Shown piece after piece: positions 22,165 through 29,733 of a stretch of DNA of 30,146 bases (positions are counted from its first letter, which is position 1; each line of letters begins with the position of its first letter). The position numbers and the translations under genes are program-made. The notes beneath the pieces are model-generated. The model was not told where the DNA came from, did not search any database, and worked only from the letters and a program-made list of their open reading frames with translations. This DNA is from a virus, in IMG/VR virus record IMGVR_UViG_3300035698_010675, positions 1 through 30,146 of that record. The stretch is one strand, 5' to 3'.

Positions 22165-22370
22165 TCGTTAAGTGCTTCCGCGTGTGCATCTAAAGGTGAT
22201 ACATTTTTATCCGCCAGCCGCTTTCGTACTCTCCAGATTTCATCATCGTTTTCGTGGTTCATGTAGGCACAAATCTCTTCTGCTTTTTGAATATCCGCAA
22301 ATACTCCGCCGATCCTTCTCACCCAGCCCCTTCCATCCCACATTTCGATCTCAATTACATAGACTTCCAT
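22161..22370 (-). CDS. Small hypothetical protein
   Basis: A 69-residue protein if it starts at the ATG at 22370 (MEVYVIEIEMWDGRGW), which has GGGGAAGC upstream; the upstream in-frame ATG at 22394 (MNAFDGEA) belongs to the repeated leader and overlaps the portal stop. The pattern is strand, loop, helix (ADIQKAEEICAYMNHENDDEIWRVRKRLA). No Cys pair is present, unlike its neighbours. No family recognised. Confidence 0.58.
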   Translation of the reverse strand: MEVYVIEIEMWDGRGWVRRIGGVFADIQKAEEICAYMNHENDDEIWRVRKRLADKNVSPLDAHAEALNE

Positions 22371-22390
22371 AGCTTCCCCATCAAAAGCGT

Positions 22391-23773
22391 TCATTCGTAA
22401 CTCTCCGCAAAAGATTTCAGTGCTGTCTTTTCTTTCGTTAATCTATCGATTTCCTCCTCGGGATCGTCAACATACGGATTGTGCTGTACAGCCGTTTTTT
22501 CACTCATTATCGGATCGCCGGCTCGAGCTACAGACAGACTGTTTATCAGGGCTTCGATATCGGCCGGCAGCACATCGTTAAATTTGATATCGATATCAAG
22601 CTCTTCAATTTTGCCCCGTGAATCAGCATTCGAATAAGAAATCACGGCTTTGATAATATTCAATCGACGTTCGATAGCCGGTCCGAAAATTTCCTGTTTA
22701 TCACGAGCTTTAAAAAGCGCATCCGAAAACATGAGGCGAAGCGCAACCCCACTGACAGCCGACATACCTTTGACATTCGAGAACGAAAGATCAGGCGTTT
22801 GTGTCATTCCGTATATGATATCTTTTAATATTTCGTATTCGGTTTTTATAGCTTCCGGTCCCTGTTCCCATGTCACAAATTCGACACCGCCCGGATAGTA
22901 TACTTTACCATCCGCATCCTCTTCAGGAGCTATTGTTACGATTTTCCCAGGATCTTCTTTTTTGGGCATGTTTGTGACTTTACCCTTTACTTGTATTAAC
23001 GGGGAGCCGTTGTAATCCACTGTATCAGCGAAATTACTGATCGAATATTCTGACCGCGTAATCTGCGTTATTACATCATCCCACTCAGAGTTTTCCTGTT
23101 CGTAATAAACGATCGGTATTAAGCCAATAAGATTATCTCGTGTAGTCAGTTCCCACTCGTTATTTTTCTTCACTGCTTCAATTATTGAATCGGCGGTGTA
23201 GATAGTGACTCTTGTTCGTGGTTTCCCGGCTTCGTCTTTATCTTCGTATTTGACTGTAAAGGCGTCCATATCTCCGTATTCATCGAAGTGTGGGAATATC
23301 TTATACCCTGTGCGTTCGCTTAATAAAGCAACTCTGATGCGCTTATCCGCACTGGCTGGCATATACCACAGTTCAGCAACTTTACACTCTACGAACAAAT
23401 CTCTGGCAAGCTGCTTATTAAAGTAATTGATCTTGTTCTTTTTCCAGACAGCATTTATTTCTTCCATTCCCTCTTCGGTGGCGGCGGATTCCTCGTTGAG
23501 CACAAGCGTAACCGGTTCCCCAAAAAGGAATGTGACGGCACTATTGACGATGCGCTTCGGATAATTCAATATCTCGGTCGTGTATGTTACCGCTCGAGCA
23601 GATGTTCCTTTCCCGATTGTGCGAGTCGCCCTGTTGGTATCAGTCGTGATCTCGTGTTTGCCGTTGTATATCTCACGTTTTTTCGATATACTATCGTCAC
23701 CGAAACTATCGGCTACCGCGAGATGCTCGAGAACCTTGTCGAAAGGTTTCTGTAGTATTTCTTTAATTTCCAT
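22391..23773 (-). CDS. Portal protein (SPP1 gp6-like)
   Basis: A 460-residue portal of the SPP1 gp6-like family. Recognisable segments are NYPKRIVNSAVTFLFGEPVTL near residue 69 (the conserved helix with LFG-P), EYSISNFADTVDYNGSPLIQVKG near 240, and DLSFSNVKGMSAVSGVALRLMFSDALFKARDKQ near 340, corresponding to the crown/wing region, followed by a long C-terminal helix. The C-terminal DDPEEEIDRLTKEKTALKSF is an acidic coiled segment. It forms the dodecameric DNA channel and binds the terminase. Its stop overlaps the first MNxF leader copy (ATGA). Confidence 0.9.
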   Translation of the reverse strand: MEIKEILQKPFDKVLEHLAVADSFGDDSISKKREIYNGKHEITTDTNRATRTIGKGTSARAVTYTTEILNYPKRIVNSAVTFLFGEPVTLVLNEESAATEEGMEEINAVWKKNKINYFNKQLARDLFVECKVAELWYMPASADKRIRVALLSERTGYKIFPHFDEYGDMDAFTVKYEDKDEAGKPRTRVTIYTADSIIEAVKKNNEWELTTRDNLIGLIPIVYYEQENSEWDDVITQITRSEYSISNFADTVDYNGSPLIQVKGKVTNMPKKEDPGKIVTIAPEEDADGKVYYPGGVEFVTWEQGPEAIKTEYEILKDIIYGMTQTPDLSFSNVKGMSAVSGVALRLMFSDALFKARDKQEIFGPAIERRLNIIKAVISYSNADSRGKIEELDIDIKFNDVLPADIEALINSLSVARAGDPIMSEKTAVQHNPYVDDPEEEIDRLTKEKTALKSFAESYE

Positions 23774-23788
23774 GATTAACCGCCTTTG

Positions 23789-23977
23789 TTATGGGTATTC
23801 ATTCCATCCAATGAATTCCAGTATGCCTTTTATATTGTCTTCATTGCAAGAATGGGTGAGAAAATCTCGCCTTTCAAATCTTCTGCCCTCCATGAACATT
23901 GTATGATAACTTCTTAATACCGAAATAGCAACTTCCTTTTTACACCGCTTGCAGCGATAAATGTGTTCAATTTCCAT
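23789..23977 (-). CDS. Small zinc-binding protein
   Basis: A 62-residue protein with MEIEHIYRCKRCKKEVAISV (C-x2-C) and a downstream FLTHSCNEDN, plus a His/Cys that could complete a four-ligand site. GAGGGGAT precedes the ATG. The N-terminal MEIE is also that of the portal, which starts at 23773 just downstream. It is inserted between terminase and portal with the next gene. No family recognised. Confidence 0.6.
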   Translation of the reverse strand: MEIEHIYRCKRCKKEVAISVLRSYHTMFMEGRRFERRDFLTHSCNEDNIKGILEFIGWNEYP

Positions 23978-23978
23978 C

Positions 23979-24203
23979 TTATCCCCTCACAATCTTTTCA
24001 GCAGCTTCGATTACAGTATCTTCGGTAGACATTTCGTCTTCGAATCCTACCCAAAGAATAAGCCCGTAAACCTGTTTTTCTTGATCGCACAAGTGGAATT
24101 GTTTTTCACTCAACATAGGTAATGCTGTTACCTTTTCCCCATCTTCGATTACATGACCGCAATTAATACACTTAAAGATATCCTTGAGTCTTTTAATATT
24201 CAT
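23979..24203 (-). CDS. Small zinc-binding protein
   Basis: A 74-residue protein; ATG at 24203 overlaps the TerL stop (ATGA), using the GGGG within the end of terL as ribosome site. It contains FKCINCGHVIEDGEKV and a later FHLCDQE, a C-x2-C plus Cys/His pattern as in small zinc-ribbon or C2H2-like proteins, then an acidic C-terminal helix. It is co-translated with the terminase, so a DNA-packaging accessory role is possible but unproven. Confidence 0.6.
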   Translation of the reverse strand: MNIKRLKDIFKCINCGHVIEDGEKVTALPMLSEKQFHLCDQEKQVYGLILWVGFEDEMSTEDTVIEAAEKIVRG

Positions 24204-25480
24204 CGCAACCCCATCGCTGTCCGTAAATCACCGATATCTTCCTGTGAATCGGACGGACGGAAAGAAACTCCGCTCAGTGCGTACCTGAGCGCATCGATAA
24301 AATGATTATCTTTGTCAACCGGTGAATTCATGACCTCGCCATCCTTGTTAAGCTCAAATTGATACGTTTGAAATTCGTTTATCGCATACTGCATTTCCCG
24401 GTCTATTATTACCTCGTCGAAATGCTGAATGTACTGGATGCCGTGATTAACCGAGCCCGGACCACCTCGCGCCGAAATGGCGTTAATGCCATGTCCCCGG
24501 AGTTCGGCTGTTGACTTTGGTTCTGAGGGATCACATCGTAGATATTCACGGTTGCCGATTGTCTTTTTCGCCTCGGCTGCAATCTGTTCGTTTTTCATGC
24601 CATATTCGTAAAAACCGTGTGTAATGTAAAGTTTGTTGTCTTTAGGCGCACACCTCGCAAAAGCCGTGGGATCGTTCGTATAGCCATAATCAAGGCCGTT
24701 ATAGTACGTGCTGAATGCATCCCGGAGCCCTGTGAGGTTTGCGGTTTTCCAGTTTTTGAATATGAGATGTCCCAGAACACCCCATTCTCCGAGGGTGTAA
24801 ACCTTGTAATAGTATTCGTTCTTTTCGTTTTCGAGGTAATAAGCATCTTCGGGGGCGAGAAAGAGGTTATCTTTGTACGTGGTTTTCAGGATGGCAAGAT
24901 GCGGATCTCTATAATCACGGTCACTATCTTGGAAGTTTTGAAAGAACTCTTTATAAATCCAGTGTGTTCGCATTATAGGATTGAATGAGAAGGTTAATCG
25001 TTTAGGAACTCTCGATATCCCCCGAAGGCGCTTTGTAAGTTGTAAATAACTATCTTTGTTTATTTCCGTGGCTTCCTCGAGCCAGACATCGGTAATTACT
25101 CCTTTTATCGGACGAATCCCTTTGACTTTTTCAACATCGTCCAGTCCGGTAAAATATATTTGCTGGTTGTTTGCACATGTTACTGTAAGCTCCGATTTAT
25201 TGATCTTAAATAGTCCGTGTAAATTCCAATTATAAATGACCTGTCTAATCTCATTGAAAGTTGACTTTTTATTTGTGTTCCCGGTGTTCCTGACGACTAA
25301 ATAATTTCGATCACCTTTGAGAATATCAGAAATACAGCGCTCCGCGGCAAAAACAGATTTCCCGGAACTCGCACCACCAAAGAATATCTGCGTGCGTGTC
25401 TGGTCGTTAAGATACGGGCGGTATACCGGATTGATATGTCGGGGATCGATATTGACGTTAATCATCGGTTTCGTTCTCAT
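24200..25480 (-). CDS. terL: Terminase large subunit (TerL)
   Basis: A 426-residue packaging motor of the PBSX/Terminase_3 type. Walker A is GGASSGKS at residues 35-42, Walker B with catalytic Glu is VWLEEATE near residue 132, and a coupling Ser/Asn follows (LTFSFNP). The nuclease domain has GLDYGYTNDPTA near 263, LRCDPSEPKS near 312 and HFIDALRYAL near 395, giving the three acidic metal ligands. It powers DNA translocation and cuts concatemers. It overlaps the small subunit by 23 bases and is followed by two zinc-ribbon genes. Length is near normal for this family. Confidence 0.95.
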   Translation of the reverse strand: MRTKPMINVNIDPRHINPVYRPYLNDQTRTQIFFGGASSGKSVFAAERCISDILKGDRNYLVVRNTGNTNKKSTFNEIRQVIYNWNLHGLFKINKSELTVTCANNQQIYFTGLDDVEKVKGIRPIKGVITDVWLEEATEINKDSYLQLTKRLRGISRVPKRLTFSFNPIMRTHWIYKEFFQNFQDSDRDYRDPHLAILKTTYKDNLFLAPEDAYYLENEKNEYYYKVYTLGEWGVLGHLIFKNWKTANLTGLRDAFSTYYNGLDYGYTNDPTAFARCAPKDNKLYITHGFYEYGMKNEQIAAEAKKTIGNREYLRCDPSEPKSTAELRGHGINAISARGGPGSVNHGIQYIQHFDEVIIDREMQYAINEFQTYQFELNKDGEVMNSPVDKDNHFIDALRYALSGVSFRPSDSQEDIGDLRTAMGLR

Positions 25481-25964
25481 TAAATGTGACGTTTATTTTC
25501 ATGTCACCGGTTAATTCATGTTTATCGATGAACATACCGAGATGCTTACCGATCTTCTCCAGGGCTCCAGCCTTATCATGGAGCTTGAATTTAATCGAGC
25601 CGCCGTCCTTTGACTTGGTCACGCTGACTTCCGAAACTGCGGCTGACTGGTCTTTTGTGAGCTCGGTCGATTCTTTCAGCTTGTATTTGTTTCCGCCCCA
25701 TTCGACATAATCCGAGACATCAGAGAAGCCGAGTTTGGCGAGTTCTGTTAAAACTTTATCGGCAGTTATCTCCAGGCGTTTCGAGCGTTTGTCAAGAGCT
25801 TTTTGGATTTCAGCATGGATAATAGGTTTTGTTAAGTTTTCACAACCTATTGCATTTGCCGTCTTTTTACTGTATCCCGCCCGCTCTGCTGCCTTCGTTG
25901 CATTCAGGTCGATGATATACTCTTCACAGAATATTTTCTGCTTTGCCATGAGTTTCTTTTTCAA
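25458..25964 (-). CDS. terS: Terminase small subunit (TerS)
   Basis: About 168 residues if started at the TTG at 25964, which has AAAGGAAG at good distance; an ATG at 25949 (MAKQKIFCEEYI) is an alternative. The N-terminal helix-turn-helix reads QKIFCEEYIIDLNATKAAERAGYSKKTANAIG, the signature of the Terminase_2 family, with the following helix EIQKALDKRSKRLEI. The central coiled helix mediates oligomerisation, and the C-terminus binds TerL in homologues. It recognises the packaging site on phage DNA. It lies directly upstream of terL with overlapping frames. Confidence 0.92.
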   Translation of the reverse strand: MKKKLMAKQKIFCEEYIIDLNATKAAERAGYSKKTANAIGCENLTKPIIHAEIQKALDKRSKRLEITADKVLTELAKLGFSDVSDYVEWGGNKYKLKESTELTKDQSAAVSEVSVTKSKDGGSIKFKLHDKAGALEKIGKHLGMFIDKHELTGDMKINVTFNENETDD

Positions 25965-26002
25965 TGAAATCACTTCCTTTAAATATCAGTCTGTCTTTTC
26001 GT

Positions 26003-26080
26003 TTATTCTAATGTGCATAATATACACCGGTCTTTATTTATATAATATATCACGTTGTATTTTGCTGAATAGTACCACAT
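26003..26080 (-). CDS. Candidate 25-residue micro-ORF upstream of terS
   Basis: ATG at 26080 follows a strong AAGGAG at proper spacing, and the frame runs to a TAA at 26005-26003. The product MWYYSAKYNVIYYINKDRCI ends in LCTLE and has a C-x2-C pair. Most of the 307-base stretch between terS and the TPR gene is AT-rich, and this is one of two candidate ORFs in it. With only 25 codons this is weakly supported; its ribosome site is the best argument for translation. Confidence 0.35.
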   Translation of the reverse strand: MWYYSAKYNVIYYINKDRCILCTLE

Positions 26081-26083
26081 CGG

Positions 26084-26200
26084 TTATACTCCTTTTAAAA
26101 ACTCTATTATAGGCACAAGTATTCTTCTCATTATGAACATTATAAAGCTCCACCAAAGTTGCTTTAATGGTTTACACTCTTTATTAAAAGTTTTGTTCAT
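26084..26200 (-). CDS. Candidate 38-residue micro-ORF
   Basis: ATG at 26200 with AAAGGG 10 bases upstream, running to a TAA four bases before the next micro-ORF start. It encodes MNKTFNKECKPLKQLWWSF and then IMFIMRRILVPIIEFLKGV, a basic start followed by a hydrophobic amphipathic stretch that could be membrane-active. No similarity recognised. The surrounding bases are AT-rich and may also hold the late promoter, though I see no clean -35/-10 pair on the minus strand. Confidence 0.35.
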   Translation of the reverse strand: MNKTFNKECKPLKQLWWSFIMFIMRRILVPIIEFLKGV

Positions 26201-26257
26201 TTAAACGATTCCCTTTAAAAATTCATTGACAATATTGACAAAACTACCGGATGATAA

Positions 26258-26284
26258 CTATCCCCCCCTCTTTATCTCCCCCCT
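26258..26284. repeat. Direct repeat copy 1 (C7 - TYTTTATCT - C6)
   Basis: On the plus strand ACTAT, seven C, TCTTTATCT, six C, T. It matches copy 2 near 28346-28375 with few differences and one indel. It overlaps the 3' end of the TMTC-like gene. The two copies bracket that gene and the 88-residue gene before it. Confidence 0.6.
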
Positions 26285-28059
26285 ATCAATACAGAGCTTC
26301 TTTTTATTTTCTGTCTATAAGCAAGACCGAGATTCTTTTGTATTGAGGCTATATCCGGTCTATAGAATATTGCTTCCTCAAAAGTCTGGATTGCCTCGTC
26401 GAGTTTTCCCATACTCACAAGTGCTACTCCGAGATTATTATACGCCTCGATATAGGTTCGATCATATTTTATTGCTAAATTATACAGTTCTATTGCCTCT
26501 TCGTACTTCCCTTGTTTTGCAAGAGCCAGCCCAAGATTATTATACGCATCAAAATTGATGGTGTCAAGCTCTAATACTGTGCGGTATTGTTCCATTGCCT
26601 CATCTATATATCCAAGGCGGGCAAGAGCGAGTCCATAATTGTTTAAGGCGCTGATATAAGACGGATTAATTTGGAGCGCCTTTTCATAATACCTGACAGC
26701 TTCTTTCGTTTCGCCCACCAGATAGTAATACCTGCCAAGGGCAAAATATGGCCTCGCCTTGTTAGGGTGTTTTTTTATGACATCGTTCCAGAGGACAACG
26801 TTGTTTTCCCAGACCTTGTTTCTCTCGAATGTCATAACGGAAAAAATACTGATGATTACGCATAGTGCTATTAGAATTATCTTCTTATGCTTTTTCCACC
26901 CGAAGGTGAATATCATACTAAGACAAAAAAGAATAACTCCGACCATCGGCAGATATAGACGGTGCTCAAAAATAACGTTGTGAAGCGGCTTGATGCTCGA
27001 CTCGACAAATAGAGTGCAGAAAAACCAGAGAATCCCGAATGAAGCTATCCTGTACTTGGAAGAGTAGCGTACAGCCCAGAATACGATAGCGGCAAGAATG
27101 AATAAGCTCATTATTGTCGGTGCATGAAACAGGGTCTGCGAGGCCGGGAAATCATAGTCGAGACTCTGGTTTATTGGAAAAAACAGGAGCCGAATGTAAG
27201 TCACTAATACTCTGAACTGAGTAATTAGGTATATCCAACTCGTTAAGGGCGGGTCAAGGTGACGTTGCGATTCAACGGTCAGTAAAATGAGCGACAGCCT
27301 GAATTTAAAGAAAAAAGGAACTATGAGAAAAAACAAGATAGCGGGAATGAGCAATACCCAGAACTTCCTTGTGCGTACTATTAGAAGAATATCACTCAAT
27401 CCTGACCTGAAGAAAAAAAGCTCTATCAGAAGTAGAGTTACCGGGAGAGTAACAAGAGTTTCTTTGGTGAATATTCCCATAATAGCAGAAAAAACCATGG
27501 CGGTGTAACATATATATTTTTTTGATCCCCCTGAAAGTCTGCCCTTTACAAACAGGCTTACCGAAAGCAGATAAAACACAGCCGCCAGAGCAGCAAGTCG
27601 CTGGACAATGTAAGTAACAGCCTGAGTTTGTAGAGGGTGTGAAACAAATATAAGGGCTGCCAGTAAAGCTATAAGGCGTCTGTGAGAACTGATCTCTTCC
27701 CCACGCATACGGGGTGTCGAAAATATCAATAGCACAAACCAGTATACGAGGAATGAAGCGCAGATGTGTATGAGCAGATTAAAAACATGATAGCCAAAAA
27801 CATCGAGCCCGTGCAAATAATAGTTTAGTGCAAAGGTAAGATATCCCACGAAGCGCTGCCGTGAAAATCCCCATAGACCTCCGATATTCCTGATATTCCT
27901 GATGGATAAATTTTCTACTATGCTCTCGGTATCATCAAAATAAAAAGTACAGTCAAAACTATTGGAATAGATAATTATACCGAGAAAACATATGAGAAAA
28001 AACGGAAGAACTTTTGTAGCGCTCCACTTATTTGTGAGTTTCTTTTTTAAACAAAACAA
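26272..28059 (-). CDS. TMTC/GT-C-like polytopic membrane protein with TPR repeats
   Basis: A 595-residue protein. Start is a TTG at 28059, eight bases after GAGGAG. The N-terminal ~400 residues contain about ten hydrophobic helices (VLPFFLICFLGIIIYSN first). Soon after the first lies FYFDDTESIVEN (D42, D43), the acidic pair in the first extracytoplasmic loop typical of GT-C lipid-linked-sugar transferases. The C-terminal ~160 residues form four to five TPR units (RPYFALGRYYYLVGETKEAV; ALNNYGLALARLGYIDEAM; AYNNLGLALAKQGKYEEAI; AYNNLGVALVSMGKLDEAI). This matches the TMTC/PMT-like architecture of bacterial and eukaryotic O-mannosyltransferases. It would glycosylate exported proteins or lipids from a polyprenyl donor. 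Very unusual beside phage terminase genes; direct repeats flank it. Confidence 0.82.
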   Translation of the reverse strand: MFCLKKKLTNKWSATKVLPFFLICFLGIIIYSNSFDCTFYFDDTESIVENLSIRNIRNIGGLWGFSRQRFVGYLTFALNYYLHGLDVFGYHVFNLLIHICASFLVYWFVLLIFSTPRMRGEEISSHRRLIALLAALIFVSHPLQTQAVTYIVQRLAALAAVFYLLSVSLFVKGRLSGGSKKYICYTAMVFSAIMGIFTKETLVTLPVTLLLIELFFFRSGLSDILLIVRTRKFWVLLIPAILFFLIVPFFFKFRLSLILLTVESQRHLDPPLTSWIYLITQFRVLVTYIRLLFFPINQSLDYDFPASQTLFHAPTIMSLFILAAIVFWAVRYSSKYRIASFGILWFFCTLFVESSIKPLHNVIFEHRLYLPMVGVILFCLSMIFTFGWKKHKKIILIALCVIISIFSVMTFERNKVWENNVVLWNDVIKKHPNKARPYFALGRYYYLVGETKEAVRYYEKALQINPSYISALNNYGLALARLGYIDEAMEQYRTVLELDTINFDAYNNLGLALAKQGKYEEAIELYNLAIKYDRTYIEAYNNLGVALVSMGKLDEAIQTFEEAIFYRPDIASIQKNLGLAYRQKIKRSSVLIGGR

Positions 28060-28313
28060 GCGAGACTCTCCTCATCTATCATCCAGTTCAGATCATTCAA
28101 GGCAACGGCATCTTCTTCGGTAATCCCGGCTTCGATTAGTTCATATATATCAGCCGCAAATACTATATCATGTTCAGCCACTTCAATATCTGCTCCGGGT
28201 AAATACTTTCTTATAATTTGTAGTCCCCTAAAAATGTTATCAGTGGGGGATTTTACTCCATAATTATTATCACCCTCAAATATCTCCGTAAATCTTTCTT
28301 CAGTGATTACCAT
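28047..28313 (-). CDS. Acidic hypothetical protein
   Basis: An 88-residue acidic protein (MVITEERFTEIFEGDNNYGV; VFAADIYELIEAGITEEDAVALNDLNWMIDEE). The helical acidic C-terminus looks like a protein-binding or anti-type small phage protein but no family is recognised. AAGGGAAGG precedes the ATG. It overlaps the membrane TPR gene by 13 bases, so both travel together inside the direct-repeat-bounded cassette. Confidence 0.6.
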   Translation of the reverse strand: MVITEERFTEIFEGDNNYGVKSPTDNIFRGLQIIRKYLPGADIEVAEHDIVFAADIYELIEAGITEEDAVALNDLNWMIDEESLACFV

Positions 28314-28345
28314 CGTTAACCTTCCCTTCTCGTTACTTTACGTAA

Positions 28346-28375
28346 TAGACTGTCCCCCCCTTTTTATTCCCCCCT
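28346..28375. repeat. Direct repeat copy 2 (C7 - TTTTTATT - C6)
   Basis: On the plus strand GACTGT, seven C, TTTTTATT, six C, T. It lies in the 86-base gap before the 88-residue gene, about 2.09 kb from copy 1 and in the same orientation. On the minus strand both copies are G-runs around an A/T-rich core. Confidence 0.6.
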
Positions 28376-28399
28376 TAAAATAATCCCGTTTGCGAGCTT

Positions 28400-28720
28400 T
28401 TACAGTTCCATCCTTTTGATAAGCTCTTCCTGCAGTTTTCCCGGCTCGAATATATCGAGTAATCCCTCGAGCTTCTTCCTCCCCTCGTGATCGTCGGCGG
28501 CCAGTTCAGCGTACTTTTCCCGGACCAGCCCGTGGATCTGAATGACGGTCATTGTCCGGATTTTGTTCTTTGCGGTGTCGGAAAACAGTTCGGCTTCCGC
28601 CGGCAAATTAAGAGGTGTTTCGGTATCTTGTTCCGGAGCCATCGGCTCTGCCTGAATAGGTTCAGGTTCTTTCTTGACTGTGGTTTTCTTTCTTACCGCT
28701 GTTTTGCGTGGTCGTCCCAT
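28400..28720 (-). CDS. Hypothetical protein with basic N-terminus
   Basis: A 106-residue protein starting MGRPRKTAVRKKTTVKKEPEP, a basic AT-hook-like (GRPRK) or disordered tail, then an acidic proline-rich linker, then a helical domain (FSDTAKNKIRTMTVIQIHGLVREKYAEL; KLQEELIKRMEL). AGGAGG precedes the ATG inside an ACTAAACTAAACAGGAGG leader. The GRPRK start may contact DNA. It lies upstream of the terminase operon on the early-side gene set. No family recognised. Confidence 0.6.
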   Translation of the reverse strand: MGRPRKTAVRKKTTVKKEPEPIQAEPMAPEQDTETPLNLPAEAELFSDTAKNKIRTMTVIQIHGLVREKYAELAADDHEGRKKLEGLLDIFEPGKLQEELIKRMEL

Positions 28721-28736
28721 TGTAAAATCCTCCTGT

Positions 28737-29120
28737 TTAGTTTAGTGAGTCGGGTTCTGGAGACTTATTAAGTAACTCACACAGCCTTTTTGCTATCACC
28801 GTAATATCCCTTCTCTTAAACGCATAAGCCTCCTTGATTTGTTTGGAAGTTGCGAGGGTGAGTTCGCCTTCCCTAACAGATATAGGGTTGTCTATCCCCG
28901 TTATTATACATCTTATGTAATAATATCTTTCAGACAACCATATCATACTTGTAAGTTCTACCAATCCACCCTGCCACATATACAACCTCTTCACATCAAG
29001 CTGTTCTGGTTCAGGCTCTTTAGGTTCATCTTCCTCTATCATTTTCAAATACTTCTCATAACTGAAAGCTGTCATAGTTTCCACTATTTTGTTATACTCT
29101 TCTTCGGTTAATGTTTTCAT
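28737..29120 (-). CDS. Hypothetical protein
   Basis: A 127-residue protein from the ATG at 29120, which overlaps the TGA of the preceding small gene (ATGA). It starts MKTLTEEEYNKIVETMTAFSY, then an acidic linker EEDEPKEPEPEQL, a strand-rich middle (RLYMWQGGLVELTSMIWLSERYYYIRC) and a C-terminal ITVIAKRLCELL helix. Aromatic-rich middle resembles small phage proteins of unknown role. No family recognised. Confidence 0.6.
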   Translation of the reverse strand: MKTLTEEEYNKIVETMTAFSYEKYLKMIEEDEPKEPEPEQLDVKRLYMWQGGLVELTSMIWLSERYYYIRCIITGIDNPISVREGELTLATSKQIKEAYAFKRRDITVIAKRLCELLNKSPEPDSLN

Positions 29121-29293
29121 GTCCCAAGACTCCTTTCTTGTCGCCAAATAGATATTGCTTTCTTATGAATATCACACACCCATGAATGCCCAGTATTATG
29201 TTCTGGCTCCCACCTATCAAGGTTACAATTACATTGTGTGGTTTTCTCAACCTCACGAACAATTTCGTCCAGTGTTCGAATCATTACTACCAT
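29117..29293 (-). CDS. Small Cys/His-containing hypothetical protein
   Basis: A 58-residue gene found by reading the gap. ATG at 29293 overlaps the previous TGA (TGATG) with GGAGGAG upstream; TGA overlaps the next ATG. It reads MVVMIRTLDEIVREVEKTT, then QCNCNLDRWEPEHNTGHSW and VCDIHKKAISIWRQERSLGT. The C-x-C, H, C-x2-H set could bind zinc. The strong coupling at both ends argues that it is real. A start at the next ATG (MIRTLDE) is equally possible. Confidence 0.65.
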   Translation of the reverse strand: MVVMIRTLDEIVREVEKTTQCNCNLDRWEPEHNTGHSWVCDIHKKAISIWRQERSLGT

Positions 29294-29733
29294 CACTCCT
29301 CCTTATCATAGATTGAACCGATGCGTTTAGCGTTTACTAATTCATATTTGGCATGATTTCCTCTACCACGACCGCCCTTCCTGCCGATGGACAAATAATG
29401 TATATCCTCCTCCTCATCCCAGCATAAAGTAAAAAATCCATAGACTTCATGATTGCCAGTATCCCCTTCAAACCACCATTCATCACCGACTTTAATGCCT
29501 TGCTCGAAGGAATCAGGATCATAAACCCCGTGTACTACACTGAAATTTTTCGGAGTACTGGAGCGTGTCATTACTTCTATGCAGTGGTCGTCATTTAGCT
29601 TCATCCAGCCTCTAAGTATTGCCTTATCTGATTCAGGTACTATATTCATTGCCTTGCTTATTAATAAGAAGTATTTATGCCCGACAATTTTTCCATCCTT
29701 CAACAGGCGTTTCATGTCCTCAGTTCGTGGCAT
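29293..29733 (-). CDS. Hypothetical protein (YopX-like appearance)
   Basis: A 146-residue protein from the ATG at 29733, preceded by AAGGAGG at ideal spacing. The middle has KVGDEWWFEGDTGNHEVYGFFTLCWDEEED, whose VGD-x-x-W-F-E-G-D resembles the GD-loop of YopX-type or small beta-barrel phage proteins, but I cannot confirm the family. The start MPRTEDMKRLLKDG could alternatively be the ATG at 29715 that overlaps the preceding stop. The C-terminus is basic (GRKGGRGRGNHAKYEL). Confidence 0.6.
   Translation of the reverse strand: MPRTEDMKRLLKDGKIVGHKYFLLISKAMNIVPESDKAILRGWMKLNDDHCIEVMTRSSTPKNFSVVHGVYDPDSFEQGIKVGDEWWFEGDTGNHEVYGFFTLCWDEEEDIHYLSIGRKGGRGRGNHAKYELVNAKRIGSIYDKEE

Noticed and set aside
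26226-26265. Plus-strand promoter from tandem TTGACA boxes
   Set aside because: No convincing -10 box lies 16-18 bases downstream, and no plus-strand gene follows anywhere nearby.
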